The notes under the pieces were generated by a model. That model had not been told where the DNA came from, ran no database searches, and saw nothing but the letters and a program-made list of their open reading frames with translations. Source: Aestuariibaculum sediminum (GTDB lineage Bacteria > Bacteroidota > Bacteroidia > Flavobacteriales > Flavobacteriaceae). From it: DNA of 64,000 nt. Positions 9,517 through 19,122 of this stretch are shown piece by piece (the first letter of the stretch is position 1; each line of letters opens with the position of its first letter). A program made the position numbers and the translations under genes. The DNA is taken from assembly GCF_014596945.1 (NCBI RefSeq), contig NZ_JACVXB010000004.1, positions 1 through 64,000 of the forward strand, in the 5' to 3' direction.

Positions 9517-10089
9517 ATGAGAACAACACACACATCAGATATATTCGAGGTATTAAAAAGGGGACAGTTTATCTGTTCAAACAGTCCTGATGCCCATATT
9601 CAAAAATTATTTAAAGTTTTGGATGACGAAGATACTTTTGAGGATTTATACGAGTATTTTTATCAGATTAACTACGTATTGGAACAGGGTAATGAATTCT
9701 TTTGCTTTAGCAGGACTGAGAAAAATGCCGAATTGGATAGAAAATTGGAGAGGGCATTTGAGTGGATTGATATCCTTGATTTTTTTAAAACTTTTGATAG
9801 TGCTTTTGATGTTGGTTTTCGCTTTTCTCCAGCTGATGTTGTTAACCAGTTAAAGAACAATGCGGACCTAAAGTCCAAACTGGAAGGTTTTAAAAAGGTA
9901 GGAACCGATAAAAAGAATTACACCGATAGAGTTAAGAAAATAATTGAGAAACTCGAAAAGGATAATTTTATAACTCTTGAGAATGAGATATCAGAAACCT
10001 ATAAAGTCCTTACTTCTTTTAACTATTTAAAAGATCTGATTCTAACCATTAATATCCCGGAAGAAATAGAAAATGAGATACCTGAATAA
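9517..10089 (+). CDS. jetB: Wadjet JetB, MukE-like (KITE) subunit
   Basis: A 190-aa acidic helical protein that fills the position and size of JetB, the KITE/MukE-like dimer that binds the kleisin in Wadjet complexes. The N-terminal half (TSDIFEVLKRGQFICSNSP...) is compatible with a winged-helix fold. No catalytic motif is expected or seen. The gene lies four bases after jetA and overlaps jetC by 17 bases, the tight coupling expected for subunits made in fixed ratio. The identification comes from operon position plus size rather than from a clear sequence signature. Confidence 0.7.
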   Translation: MRTTHTSDIFEVLKRGQFICSNSPDAHIQKLFKVLDDEDTFEDLYEYFYQINYVLEQGNEFFCFSRTEKNAELDRKLERAFEWIDILDFFKTFDSAFDVGFRFSPADVVNQLKNNADLKSKLEGFKKVGTDKKNYTDRVKKIIEKLEKDNFITLENEISETYKVLTSFNYLKDLILTINIPEEIENEIPE

Positions 10090-13000
10090 AATAGTATTTA
10101 TAAACAGTGCTTCAGTAAGATATGCCGAAATAGAGTTAGACGGTAATGTCCATTTAATCGGTACACAGGGGGTTGGGAAAAGCACCCTGCTCCGTGCAAT
10201 TTTGTTTTTTTATAATGCCAATAAAACGAAATTGGGTATCCCAAGGGAGAAGAAGGGATTTGATGATTATTATTTTGGCTATCAGAATTCATATGTTATT
10301 TATGAAGTTCTCAGAGACGGAATCCCTTTCTGTGTGTTGGCTTATAGGGTAAATGGTAAAGTTGCCTTCAGGTTCTTTGATTCGGGCTATAAAAGGGAGT
10401 TGTTTATTGATCAGAACAACAGGGCTTATGAAAGTTGGGAGAATATTAGGAATGCCTTTGGAAAAAGCATTTATTATACACCGCTTGTGACCAGTTATGA
10501 AGATTTTCGTAAAATCATTTATGGTGACAATAAGGCTTTTAGATCAGAATATAAAAAATATGCAATTACTGAGAGTAAGCAATTTCAAAATATACCAAGG
10601 ACCATTCAAAATGTATTCCTGAACTCAAATTTAGAAGCAAAGTTCATAAAGGATACTATAATAAATTCCCTGAATGAGGATGAATTTGTAATAGATATTG
10701 AAAATTACGCCAAAAATCATTTACGGGATTTTGAAAGCCAAATTAACGATATCAAAATATGGTTTAAGGAAAATAAAAACGGACAAATACTTATCAGAGC
10801 TCAGGCAGAAAAGGTAATCAATAATTACCGGATATTTAATTTTCTCAAACGGGAAAAGGAAGATCTTGCCCATGAACTGGCTTTCAGAATCAAACTTATT
10901 GAAGACCAAAATCCTGTTTTATCATCCAGTTATACAAGAGAAAAAGAGGTTTTAGAAAAATTATTAGAGCAAAAGGAAAAGCTAACTGCCCGACACCAAA
11001 AAAAAGAGAAGGACTTAGAATTCAAACTTCATTCGATTTCAGAAAAACTTACAGAAGCAAAAAATAAACAGGGTAGGTATGATAACCTGAAAATAAATGA
11101 AATAATTGAAAAAGTAGCCCAAAAGGAAACACTGTTAAATGAACAGAAATCTCTGAATGATGAGAAGAACCTATTGACAGCACAATTTTCTGAAATAAGT
11201 AAGAAATATGAAGTGCTTATTTCCAATGTTCAAATTAAGCAGCAGGAATTTGTAAATAACCAGAAGGCTGAAATTAATAGCCTTAATGCTACTTTTACTG
11301 AAAACAAAGTGACCATTACTAATGTCTATCAGGAGTTAATTAACCAAATTAATTCGGATCATAAAGCTGAAAAGGACATTGCCGATAATGAGTTGCGTAC
11401 AATCTCTGAAAAGGAAAATAGAGTTAAGAACAAGAAGGCCGAGTTGAAGTATCAGGTGTTTTTTAAGGAAGAGATAGAAGAATGCAATACTCAGACAACT
11501 ACGCTGAATAATAGTATTTCTGAAGCGAAAAGCAGTATTTCAAATTTTAAAAACATAATATCAACTACCAGGAAAGAATGGGATTTGGAACAAAAAGGGG
11601 TGGAAAGGAGTTTCGAAACAGCCATTGAAAAAGAAACTGTAAAGCGCAAAAGCAGTGTCGAAGAAATTCAAAAGATTGAAACTAAAATCAAACAGAGCGA
11701 ATCGTCACTTTATGGCTGGTTAAATAGTAATTATCCGGATTGGGAGAAAACCATAGGTAAGGTAATCGATCAGGAACATGTACTTTTTAATTCAGAACTA
11801 ACCCCAAGGTTAGTTCATGGTGAAACAACAACTTTATTTGGTGTTGAATTAAACCTGAACGCGTTAAATACCAGCATCAAAACGGTAAAAGATTATTTTG
11901 AGGACATTAAGTTTTATAATGGTCAAATTAAGATAGCAGATGAAAATATACAACAGCTTAATTCGACTAAGAAGGATGATTTACAGAAGTTGAAGAATAA
12001 GTTTAATAAGCAAATCAAACAGTTAAAGGAAGCGATTTCCGAAAATGAATATAACTTAGGACAAAGTGAAGAAAAGCTAAAGAAAAATAAAGTAGCTTTA
12101 AATGAATGGCTTGCTAAGTCTAAACAGGAGAAAGACAGGGCTTTATCAGAGTTAGAAAATGAATTGGAAGTACTGGCATCAGATAAACAAAGAGCAAAGG
12201 AAAATCTGGTGCGTATAGAGAAAGGGATAAAGCGAAAAATAACGATAAAAGAAAACGAAAGAGATAATGAGATTACAGCGGTTGAGAAGGCAAAAGATGA
12301 AAAAATAAAAAGCATTAACACTTCGGTTACTGAGAGTAAAACAATATCAGAAAAGCGTATTGAAGAGCTTAAAAAGCAGCAAAATGGTGAGCTTGATACT
12401 AAAGGAGCTGATACCAAAAGGCTTGATGAAATTGATATAGGTTTAAATGAGGTTAAAGATCATTTGGATTTTATCGAAAAAAACCAAACTATAGAGATTG
12501 AATATAAAAAAGACAAAAGAGAGATTTTTGACAAGGTTCCTCTGCTAAAAGCTGAAAAAGTCAGTTTGGAGAAAAGTCAGGTCATCATCAAAGAGGAGCA
12601 TAAAACTGAATTAGAAAAGGAAGCAGCTAAATGTATCAATCAGGAAGAAAGTGTCGGATTTATAAAATCTAAATTAGAAGATTTTGAAAGGGATTTAAAA
12701 GAATTTGAACAATTTAAGGGTTCGGAAGTGTTTAGTTCCATTCAAAGCATTTTTTTACAAGCAAATAAAGAGAAAGAAAATCCTAAAACCGCAATTGGAA
12801 TTATTTCTGAACTCAAAGGAAAATATTACAAAGGGATAGAGTGTTTTAAAGAATTGCAATTTGCCACTAATGCTTTTACAGGAAATTTCAATGAGTATAA
12901 TATTTTTAGTTTTAAGGTAAAGCTCAGTGGGGATGATGAGTATCTGAATTTTGCTTCTGAGTTAAAGGAATTTATTGAAGAGGATAAAATACATGAGTAT

Positions 13001-13771
13001 GAAAAACGGGTTAATGAACGTTTTGCTAATATTATTCAGTTGATAGGGAGAGAAACAGCGGAGCTTAACTCTAAAGAAGCTGAAATAGAAAAAATCATCG
13101 ATAAAATTAATAAGGATTTTCTAACCAGAAACTTTGTTCAGGCTATTAAAGAAATGGAAATGCGTACTCAGAAGAGTTCCAATCCTATCGTAAAATTGTT
13201 GATAAGAATAAAGGAATTCAATGATGAAAATAGCCTCGTTTTAGGGGAAACTAATCTGTTTACATCCGCTGATAGTAATTCAAAGAACCAGAAAGCGGTT
13301 GAATTATTAAAGCAATTGGTAGAGGAGTTAGAAAGAACAAAAACACCAATTTTAACCTTGTCGGAATCCTTCGATCTGGAATTTCGGATAGTCGAAAATG
13401 ATAATGATTCTGGATGGGTGGAAAAACTCTCGAATGTTGGGAGTGAAGGAACGGATATATTGGTAAAAGCGATGATCAATATCTTACTGTTGAATGTGTT
13501 TAAGGACAATGCTTCAAGAAAATTCAAAGAATTTAAATTGCATTGTATGATGGACGAAATAGGAAAGTTACACCCAAACAATGTTCGTGGGATTTTAAGG
13601 TTTGCAAATGAGAGAAACATCCTTTTGATCAATGGATCTCCAACCAGCCAAAATGCTACTGATTATAAATACACCTATAAGTTAGCTAAAGAACAATCCA
13701 TTGCGGATAAGAAAAAGTATATTACCAAAGTAAACCGCTTAGTAAAAGTAAATTCTAAAGTATTGAATTAA
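10073..13771 (+). CDS. jetC: Wadjet JetC, MukB/SMC-like ATPase
   Basis: A 1232-aa SMC-type ATPase, the motor of the anti-plasmid complex. The N-terminal head has Walker A GTQGVGKS at residues 30-37, followed by the JetC/MukB-like stretch KGFDDYYFGYQNSYV. A very long, Lys/Glu-rich antiparallel coiled coil spans about 250-1010. A hinge-like interruption lies around 545-620 (YGWLNSNYPDWEKTIG onward). The C-terminal head has an ABC-signature-like NVGSEGTDILVKA (about 1122-1134) and Walker B MMDEIG ending at 1164. Both ATPase halves are complete, so the protein should be active. It overlaps jetB by 17 bases and its TAA overlaps the jetD ATG by one base. Confidence 0.88.
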   Translation: MRYLNKIVFINSASVRYAEIELDGNVHLIGTQGVGKSTLLRAILFFYNANKTKLGIPREKKGFDDYYFGYQNSYVIYEVLRDGIPFCVLAYRVNGKVAFRFFDSGYKRELFIDQNNRAYESWENIRNAFGKSIYYTPLVTSYEDFRKIIYGDNKAFRSEYKKYAITESKQFQNIPRTIQNVFLNSNLEAKFIKDTIINSLNEDEFVIDIENYAKNHLRDFESQINDIKIWFKENKNGQILIRAQAEKVINNYRIFNFLKREKEDLAHELAFRIKLIEDQNPVLSSSYTREKEVLEKLLEQKEKLTARHQKKEKDLEFKLHSISEKLTEAKNKQGRYDNLKINEIIEKVAQKETLLNEQKSLNDEKNLLTAQFSEISKKYEVLISNVQIKQQEFVNNQKAEINSLNATFTENKVTITNVYQELINQINSDHKAEKDIADNELRTISEKENRVKNKKAELKYQVFFKEEIEECNTQTTTLNNSISEAKSSISNFKNIISTTRKEWDLEQKGVERSFETAIEKETVKRKSSVEEIQKIETKIKQSESSLYGWLNSNYPDWEKTIGKVIDQEHVLFNSELTPRLVHGETTTLFGVELNLNALNTSIKTVKDYFEDIKFYNGQIKIADENIQQLNSTKKDDLQKLKNKFNKQIKQLKEAISENEYNLGQSEEKLKKNKVALNEWLAKSKQEKDRALSELENELEVLASDKQRAKENLVRIEKGIKRKITIKENERDNEITAVEKAKDEKIKSINTSVTESKTISEKRIEELKKQQNGELDTKGADTKRLDEIDIGLNEVKDHLDFIEKNQTIEIEYKKDKREIFDKVPLLKAEKVSLEKSQVIIKEEHKTELEKEAAKCINQEESVGFIKSKLEDFERDLKEFEQFKGSEVFSSIQSIFLQANKEKENPKTAIGIISELKGKYYKGIECFKELQFATNAFTGNFNEYNIFSFKVKLSGDDEYLNFASELKEFIEEDKIHEYEKRVNERFANIIQLIGRETAELNSKEAEIEKIIDKINKDFLTRNFVQAIKEMEMRTQKSSNPIVKLLIRIKEFNDENSLVLGETNLFTSADSNSKNQKAVELLKQLVEELERTKTPILTLSESFDLEFRIVENDNDSGWVEKLSNVGSEGTDILVKAMINILLLNVFKDNASRKFKEFKLHCMMDEIGKLHPNNVRGILRFANERNILLINGSPTSQNATDYKYTYKLAKEQSIADKKKYITKVNRLVKVNSKVLN

Positions 13772-14625
13772 TGCAGTTATCTTTAAAAATAGCCAGATTA
13801 TTAGTTCTTATGATGGACGGGGAATCTATTCCTTCCAGCTCTGTAAAAGCTAAGCTTATTGATGATTTGGTTTTCGAAAATATACTTTTCAGAAAAGGAA
13901 AACACCGTAAGGTTATAGGGCTTATTAATAAGGAAGCATTAAAGAATTATTTGGCTAATCAACTGCAAATTGATGACTTAGGCGACTATATTTCTGCCTT
14001 GGAAGAAAAGAGCTCCACTCGGGCCGATTTGGTTAAAATTACCACCGATTCCAAGAAATCAAAGGAAAGGGCTTTTAAAGGTTTTTTGGTGAATAGCTAT
14101 ACTCCGATTGTTGCAGAATTAAATAACGAACGATTTGTTATAAATCCTTTACCTGGAAGCTTTACTTTTATATATGATTATGAAACATTTAAAATACCTA
14201 AAGAAATTACCGTTGTAGGTGTAGAGAATGCTAAAAATTTTAGTGATATAAATAAACAGTCCTATCTTTTTGAAACTATGACCCCATTGTTTGTATCTCG
14301 TTATCCTCAGAATCAAAATAAGGATTTTATTAAATGGATGAAGTCAATTCCGAATGATTATCTGCATTTTGGAGACTTTGATATGGCGGGAATCGGGATT
14401 TATATGAATGAGTATAAAAGGCATCTCTCAAAAAAAGCATCTTTTTTTGTTCCGGAAAATATTATTGATGATATTGAGAATAAAGGAAATAGGGTGCGGT
14501 ATAATAAGCAAAGGATAAATTTTAAAATTAATGAGATTAAAGAAGTAAAACTTTTGGAATTAATTAGAGTAATCCATTTAATGAAAAAGGGACTTGATCA
14601 GGAATATTATATAAAAAAGAATTAG
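13771..14625 (+). CDS. jetD: Wadjet JetD, Toprim nuclease subunit
   Basis: A 284-aa protein with the Toprim signature DFDMAGIGIYMNEY near residues 202-215, where the DxD metal-binding pair sits, related to topoisomerase VI subunit A. In Wadjet, JetD is the nuclease that cuts the plasmid once JetABC has extruded it. A winged-helix-like N-terminus (about 1-75) precedes a conserved-looking middle (INPLPGSFTFIYDYETF) and the Toprim domain. It is shorter than the well-studied type I JetD proteins (roughly 390 aa), so this may be another Wadjet subtype; I cannot assign the subtype by eye. It is the last gene of the mcrBC-jetABCD run and is followed by a HEPN pseudogene. Confidence 0.8.
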   Translation: MQLSLKIARLLVLMMDGESIPSSSVKAKLIDDLVFENILFRKGKHRKVIGLINKEALKNYLANQLQIDDLGDYISALEEKSSTRADLVKITTDSKKSKERAFKGFLVNSYTPIVAELNNERFVINPLPGSFTFIYDYETFKIPKEITVVGVENAKNFSDINKQSYLFETMTPLFVSRYPQNQNKDFIKWMKSIPNDYLHFGDFDMAGIGIYMNEYKRHLSKKASFFVPENIIDDIENKGNRVRYNKQRINFKINEIKEVKLLELIRVIHLMKKGLDQEYYIKKN

Positions 14626-14646
14626 TCTTTTTTTATAGAGTTATGC

Positions 14647-15441
14647 GTACAGCCAAGTCCAACAAGGCAATCTATCTTTCTAAATTATTGCCATGAAAAA
14701 GACCTTGTTTTCAAAGCGAATGAGGATAATCAAATAATGGCTTTGCCAGAAGTGGAATTAGCCAAACTGTTTGAAAATATCAAGAAGGATTTTAAGGGGT
14801 ATATATCCAGAATGAAGGCATTTAAAAAAGGGTTTCATTATTTTCAGGGCAAAAACAACTACCTCAAAGTGCATTTATGGCACACCAAACCTTTGAACAG
14901 GGGTATAGAATTATAGAACGATTCATATGTGGCAAGACCAAGATATCCCACAGTATCAAGAGTCATCAAACCTATGTATTAAATAAACAAACGCGAAGGA
15001 GCCTTTCATATAGAATCTGAGTTTGAGAGTAAATGGCTTGATTTATTGGACGATGCCTATTCATCTGCTAGGTATACCAATAGCTATGATATAGGCAAAC
15101 AGGATATCGAGCAACTATCACAAAAATTAGGGCAATTTACCTAGGAGGTTAAGTCATGGTTTAATTATGAGCTTTCGACTTTTCTACAAAATATAAAAGA
15201 AGAAAATCTTAACAGTTATCACAATTAAATAGTAAAAGAGCCAATCCGTAGTGTAGAGCGGGAGTTTCTATTTCGCAAGCTTGAATTTGAAAATCATTTT
15301 GAAATGCTGTGTCTGGCAAAATCCTTGATGGTTACCTGTGCTACCTGTTTGCAGGACGATGTTGAACCGCCAATGTATATTAATGGTTTTCATTTTGAGA
15401 TAAATGAAGTATTGCAATTAGCAATTCGACTTTGCCCCTAG
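14647..15441 (+). pseudogene. Decayed HEPN-domain protein gene
   Basis: No intact gene lies here, but three frames join into one protein. Frame one, through ALPEVELAKLFENIKKDF to YFQGKNNYLK, runs into a stop at 14914. A second frame from about 14869 gives AFMAHQTFEQGYRIIERFI, the hallmark first helix of a HEPN domain. A third continues with FESKWLDLLDDAYSSARYT and SYDIGKQDIEQL, the typical HEPN end. It then passes in-frame stops at 15142 and 15226 before a tail ending at 15441. At least two frameshifts and two nonsense codons make it non-functional. HEPN proteins often pair with nucleotidyltransferases or act as RNase toxins; which kind this was is unknown. Confidence 0.7.
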
Positions 15442-15476
15442 GATTACTATTCAATGTACAGAATTAATTCAATGGA

Positions 15477-16559
15477 TTATTCATAAATGGCCAGATTGTA
15501 TTTTTCAATAGCAGAATTATCTAATTCATTCACTAACCAAGAGAAATAATCTAATTTATTACATATCTCACTTATCGACATTCTGTGTTCCTCATTAAGT
15601 TTAAAATCTCCGTTATAATGTTTCAGAAACTTTTCATCTATTATTCCGTTTCTATGGGTGTAAAGGTGTCTTATTTGTAGTAATAATTCAACCTCTTCAA
15701 TTTTCGTGTTATCAAATACATTTAGGCTACTAATTTGTTTGTTGTCTTTCACGAATCCTTTTACACTACCTTTTTGAAGTTTTGCAATCTTTTGAACAGC
15801 CCAATATTTAATAAATTCTTGGAGGTCTGAACAGTTCAAAACGTCTTCAATAGTAACTGTTTGTTTAGATTTTAAAGTTATTGGGTCTGCTAAGAAAATC
15901 TCATATAATAAGTCAGATAAATAGGTTTCAAAATTATCAGCAAATGAAGAGTACAAAATACGAGATAGAATTTTTCCTTCTTGATTTGTAGTTGGTTCAT
16001 CTGGAGTCTTTGGGTATAGTATAATTTGTAAGTCATCCATTACTTTTAAAATACTCTGATAATGTTCAATAAGTTTTATCTTGGAATTGGTTGCATTAGT
16101 TTTGTAATCATCTAATTGTTGGCTAATCGTTTTTATTCGTTCAAAGCCATTAGCCTTAAAGTCTAATTGCTGTGGATTTTTTAAAACAGAAGAATCCCCA
16201 ATACGCTTATAAATCTTTCCTTCTAATTTAATTACAGTATCTGATTTTTCAATTCCAATAACATACAAACTTATGTCATTATAATTGACATATTGATACT
16301 CCACTTTTGGACTAGGAGAAAGTAAATCTAAGGCTTTATGAGTTATACTATTTGCGTGAAAATCTTGACTTAACCCAATTAATCCTAAGCTGTCCGAAAC
16401 ACCAAGAATAATATACCCTCCTTCGGAATTAGCAAAAGAACTTATTAACCTTGCGATATTCTTTGCAGGAGGTAAGACTGCTTTATATTCAACTTTATTG
16501 TTTTCGGGAGTTCTGTTATCAAGAATTTCTCTTATATCTTTTTCAATATTCATTTTCAA
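15477..16559 (-). CDS. AlbA_2 (Schlafen-like) protein with C-terminal HEPN-like RX4H motif
   Basis: A 360-aa protein, last gene of the four-gene minus-strand operon. Residues about 15-135 form an AlbA_2/divergent AAA-4 domain of the Schlafen type: NNKVEYKAVLPPAKNIARL, then FANSEGGYIILGVSD, ending with the IYKRIGDSS strand. The C-terminal half (about 150-355) is helical and contains R297-HLYT-H302-RNG, an R-x4-H arrangement like the catalytic motif of HEPN ribonucleases. The start ATG overlaps the upstream ATPase stop by four bases (ATGA), so translation is probably coupled. AlbA_2 is the clear part; the HEPN reading is an inference from one motif. A nucleic-acid-binding or RNase effector in the operon is my best guess. 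Confidence 0.65.
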   Translation of the reverse strand: MKMNIEKDIREILDNRTPENNKVEYKAVLPPAKNIARLISSFANSEGGYIILGVSDSLGLIGLSQDFHANSITHKALDLLSPSPKVEYQYVNYNDISLYVIGIEKSDTVIKLEGKIYKRIGDSSVLKNPQQLDFKANGFERIKTISQQLDDYKTNATNSKIKLIEHYQSILKVMDDLQIILYPKTPDEPTTNQEGKILSRILYSSFADNFETYLSDLLYEIFLADPITLKSKQTVTIEDVLNCSDLQEFIKYWAVQKIAKLQKGSVKGFVKDNKQISSLNVFDNTKIEEVELLLQIRHLYTHRNGIIDEKFLKHYNGDFKLNEEHRMSISEICNKLDYFSWLVNELDNSAIEKYNLAIYE

Positions 16560-19099
16560 ACTGGGATTTTGTTTATTCCTGTATTTTTTAAGACTCTGCC
16601 AAGAGTTATTCTTTTAGGGGTATCAATTCCATTATCTACCCATAATTCAGCATTTTCATAATCAAGAATATCTTTCTCAGATCCATAATACACAATGATA
16701 AAGTTATTGTCTGATGGACGAGTTACAATAAATATTTCTTGTCCATTTTTCTTTATTCCACCAATTGAAGTCTTTGAAATATCAGTATCTATTTCACTAC
16801 AATCATATTCATCCAACGTCTCCAAATGTTCAATGATTCTTTGCTTTGCTCTTGAAATTAATTTTTCAGCATATAAAAAAGCATTTACATTATTATTGGA
16901 CTCATGGAACATACTAGAAAGGTCTTTATCCTTTAACGCCTCTTCTAAGTCTTCTAATGATGTTATCCCTAATCCTGCCAAATCTTCTTGGGTAAGTTCC
17001 GATTTTTGAATAAAAACTCTATTATTAGATGCTTCAATAATATTCCTTAATTCGGATATATCTTTTAAATCATATTCTGTAAGTAAGGATTTTAATTGTT
17101 CAGAACTTTCTATATTATCCAACAAATGCGGATTATCATCAATTGCTTTTGCTACTTTGGACAAGTCTGTATCACTTTTCATTATACGATAGAGGCTTTC
17201 CTTATCAAGAATTGTATTCATAAACAATTCAGCTTTTTTTCGATATAAGTCAGAAAATAAATGTTTAATTTCATCAGGGTTATTGTTCTCAAACCATTCT
17301 GAAAGAAGAATAATTGCTTTATTATAATTTTCATCCTTTCGTGATGGATTATTAACTTTTAGTGTAATCTGACTAGCTATATCCTTCTTTTCTTTAATAT
17401 GATAACGCCCGTTTGCTATACTTTTATTTATTAAAATATCATTCCAGTCTTCGCCTAACAGTCTCAGTATTTTAATTAACTCTTTATCCTTAATTTTGTC
17501 TATGAATAATTCAGAAGTTGTTTTAAACTCTCCGTTTCGACTTGGGGTTATAGCGTATTTATCAAAAAGGAGTTTGTTCGATTCTTCTTGTAACAGAAAT
17601 TCTCGAACTTCATTTAACCACTCAAAAGTCTTTCTTTCGTCTTCTTCAAGTGATGTCTTTAATTCATCAATATTTTTTTGCCTTTGTAAATCCTTCGCCA
17701 GTTCTTCATAACTTAAACTTTTCCAATTACTCCATGATTTATTACTCCAACCAATAAGATGTTTCTCTTTAGGTACACACTCAGGAAACAAATCATAATT
17801 ATATTTCCATAGTTTTCTTTTTACATCTTTGGAATACTCCTTCAAAGGAAACCAAATATCTTTGATTGCTTTTTTATTATCATTCTCTAATTCTACAATA
17901 CTTAAATCCATCAAAAACTCTCTCATAGGAGTTTGTATTTCTTTCTGAAACCATTCCTTATTAAGATAGTCCACATTTGGGATTTTAGTTTCTATCACAT
18001 TGTAAAATTGGGAATAGGTACTCTCTGATAGTTTCTCCATTAAATCCTTATAAAGTTGATAGGCTTCAAGCAATAAGTTTTGGTTTTCAGCAACCTCATC
18101 ATCATTTTCTTTTTTGAGCCAAATACCGTTTCTCTCAGTTAAGGGATTAAAATCAAAACTATTAACAACAATTGGGAAATTAAAATTTTCAGTTCCGATT
18201 AGAGGGAAATCACAAAAGAGTTTGGGTAAAGTTTCAACACTTGTAAAGGAATAAATATCTTCTTCTTTTTCTACTTGACAGGCAATTGACGTTCTCTCTC
18301 CTGAATATTCTAAAATATGAATAATAGATTCTGTTCCGTCTTCTTTTCGAGTAATAGGTGTAATAAAGTCATCAATTTTTGATGTACTATTTTGGAAAAT
18401 GACTTCTGTTATTTCTCTATTATCAATAATCCTTACGCACTCGATTTTGGGAATGAATGCTAATACATAAGGTAATAATTTAACGAACTCATTTATCCCA
18501 ATTTGTGCAATTTGCTTTTGTTCTTCATTCTTTAGTGAGTAAACAAAAGACGTGTTAAAATCATTTTTGTTATACAAACTAAAGTCTTCTATCTCTGTTA
18601 CGGACTCCTGAAATCCATTCCAAGCCATTTCAATTTTTGGAGAAAGGTCTTTTATTTTTTCTCCCTCTCTATCTAAAGTAAATTGAAAATTATAAAACTG
18701 ACCGCTTTCAGCTTCAAGAATCCCTTTAATTTGAACTGTACGAGATAGTAAATGAGTGGTCAAGAATCCTGTGCCAAATCGACCTGTTTTCCTAGTTTGT
18801 TCCCCCTCCTCAGCTTCTTTTGATGAGATTTGGTTTATCAGCCCTCTAATATCATGTTCTGTGAAATGAATACCATTGTGTTTAAATTCTACTTGGTTTT
18901 CGTCCAATATTATTTGCACAGAGATTTTGTGGTCTTCATCTTTTGCAGTACTATCTTTAGCGTTCTGTAATAATTCCCATGCCCACCTACCTTGATTATA
19001 TTCTACGGTTTTATCTAAATCATGTAATCGTTTTATGATTTTGTCTGCTATGGAACGATTCCCGTCTTCTTTTCTACCTTCTTCGAGTGATTTTATCAT
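16556..19099 (-). CDS. Sacsin/Hsp90-like GHKL ATPase protein
   Basis: An 847-aa cytoplasmic protein with an N-terminal sacsin-type Hsp90-like ATP-binding domain. I see the N box with E42 and N46 in WELLQNAKDS, the second box as H74-N-G in EFKHNGIHF, and the glycine lid GRFGTGF at 106-112 followed by the HLLS helix. The Asp of the usual DxGxG box is replaced by His-Asn-Gly, as in the sacsin branch. The long middle (about 340-740) is helical with no clear enzyme motif, and the C-terminus (about 760-847) is beta-rich and ends in GRVLKNTGINKIPV. It lies 23 bases after the 1100-aa gene and overlaps the AlbA_2 gene. Such ATPases recur in defence islands, but this exact operon is unfamiliar to me. 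Confidence 0.72.
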   Translation of the reverse strand: MIKSLEEGRKEDGNRSIADKIIKRLHDLDKTVEYNQGRWAWELLQNAKDSTAKDEDHKISVQIILDENQVEFKHNGIHFTEHDIRGLINQISSKEAEEGEQTRKTGRFGTGFLTTHLLSRTVQIKGILEAESGQFYNFQFTLDREGEKIKDLSPKIEMAWNGFQESVTEIEDFSLYNKNDFNTSFVYSLKNEEQKQIAQIGINEFVKLLPYVLAFIPKIECVRIIDNREITEVIFQNSTSKIDDFITPITRKEDGTESIIHILEYSGERTSIACQVEKEEDIYSFTSVETLPKLFCDFPLIGTENFNFPIVVNSFDFNPLTERNGIWLKKENDDEVAENQNLLLEAYQLYKDLMEKLSESTYSQFYNVIETKIPNVDYLNKEWFQKEIQTPMREFLMDLSIVELENDNKKAIKDIWFPLKEYSKDVKRKLWKYNYDLFPECVPKEKHLIGWSNKSWSNWKSLSYEELAKDLQRQKNIDELKTSLEEDERKTFEWLNEVREFLLQEESNKLLFDKYAITPSRNGEFKTTSELFIDKIKDKELIKILRLLGEDWNDILINKSIANGRYHIKEKKDIASQITLKVNNPSRKDENYNKAIILLSEWFENNNPDEIKHLFSDLYRKKAELFMNTILDKESLYRIMKSDTDLSKVAKAIDDNPHLLDNIESSEQLKSLLTEYDLKDISELRNIIEASNNRVFIQKSELTQEDLAGLGITSLEDLEEALKDKDLSSMFHESNNNVNAFLYAEKLISRAKQRIIEHLETLDEYDCSEIDTDISKTSIGGIKKNGQEIFIVTRPSDNNFIIVYYGSEKDILDYENAELWVDNGIDTPKRITLGRVLKNTGINKIPV

Positions 19100-19122
19100 T
19101 GGTTTGCTTCTGTTTTTTCAAC

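Noticed and set aside
11923-12417. A 164-codon minus-strand frame inside jetC
   Set aside because: Ser/Phe-rich translation is the expected antisense of Lys/Glu-rich coiled coil; not a gene.
13168-13632. A 154-codon minus-strand frame at the jetC end
   Set aside because: Covers the antisense of the ABC signature and Walker B region; composition is that of a shadow frame.
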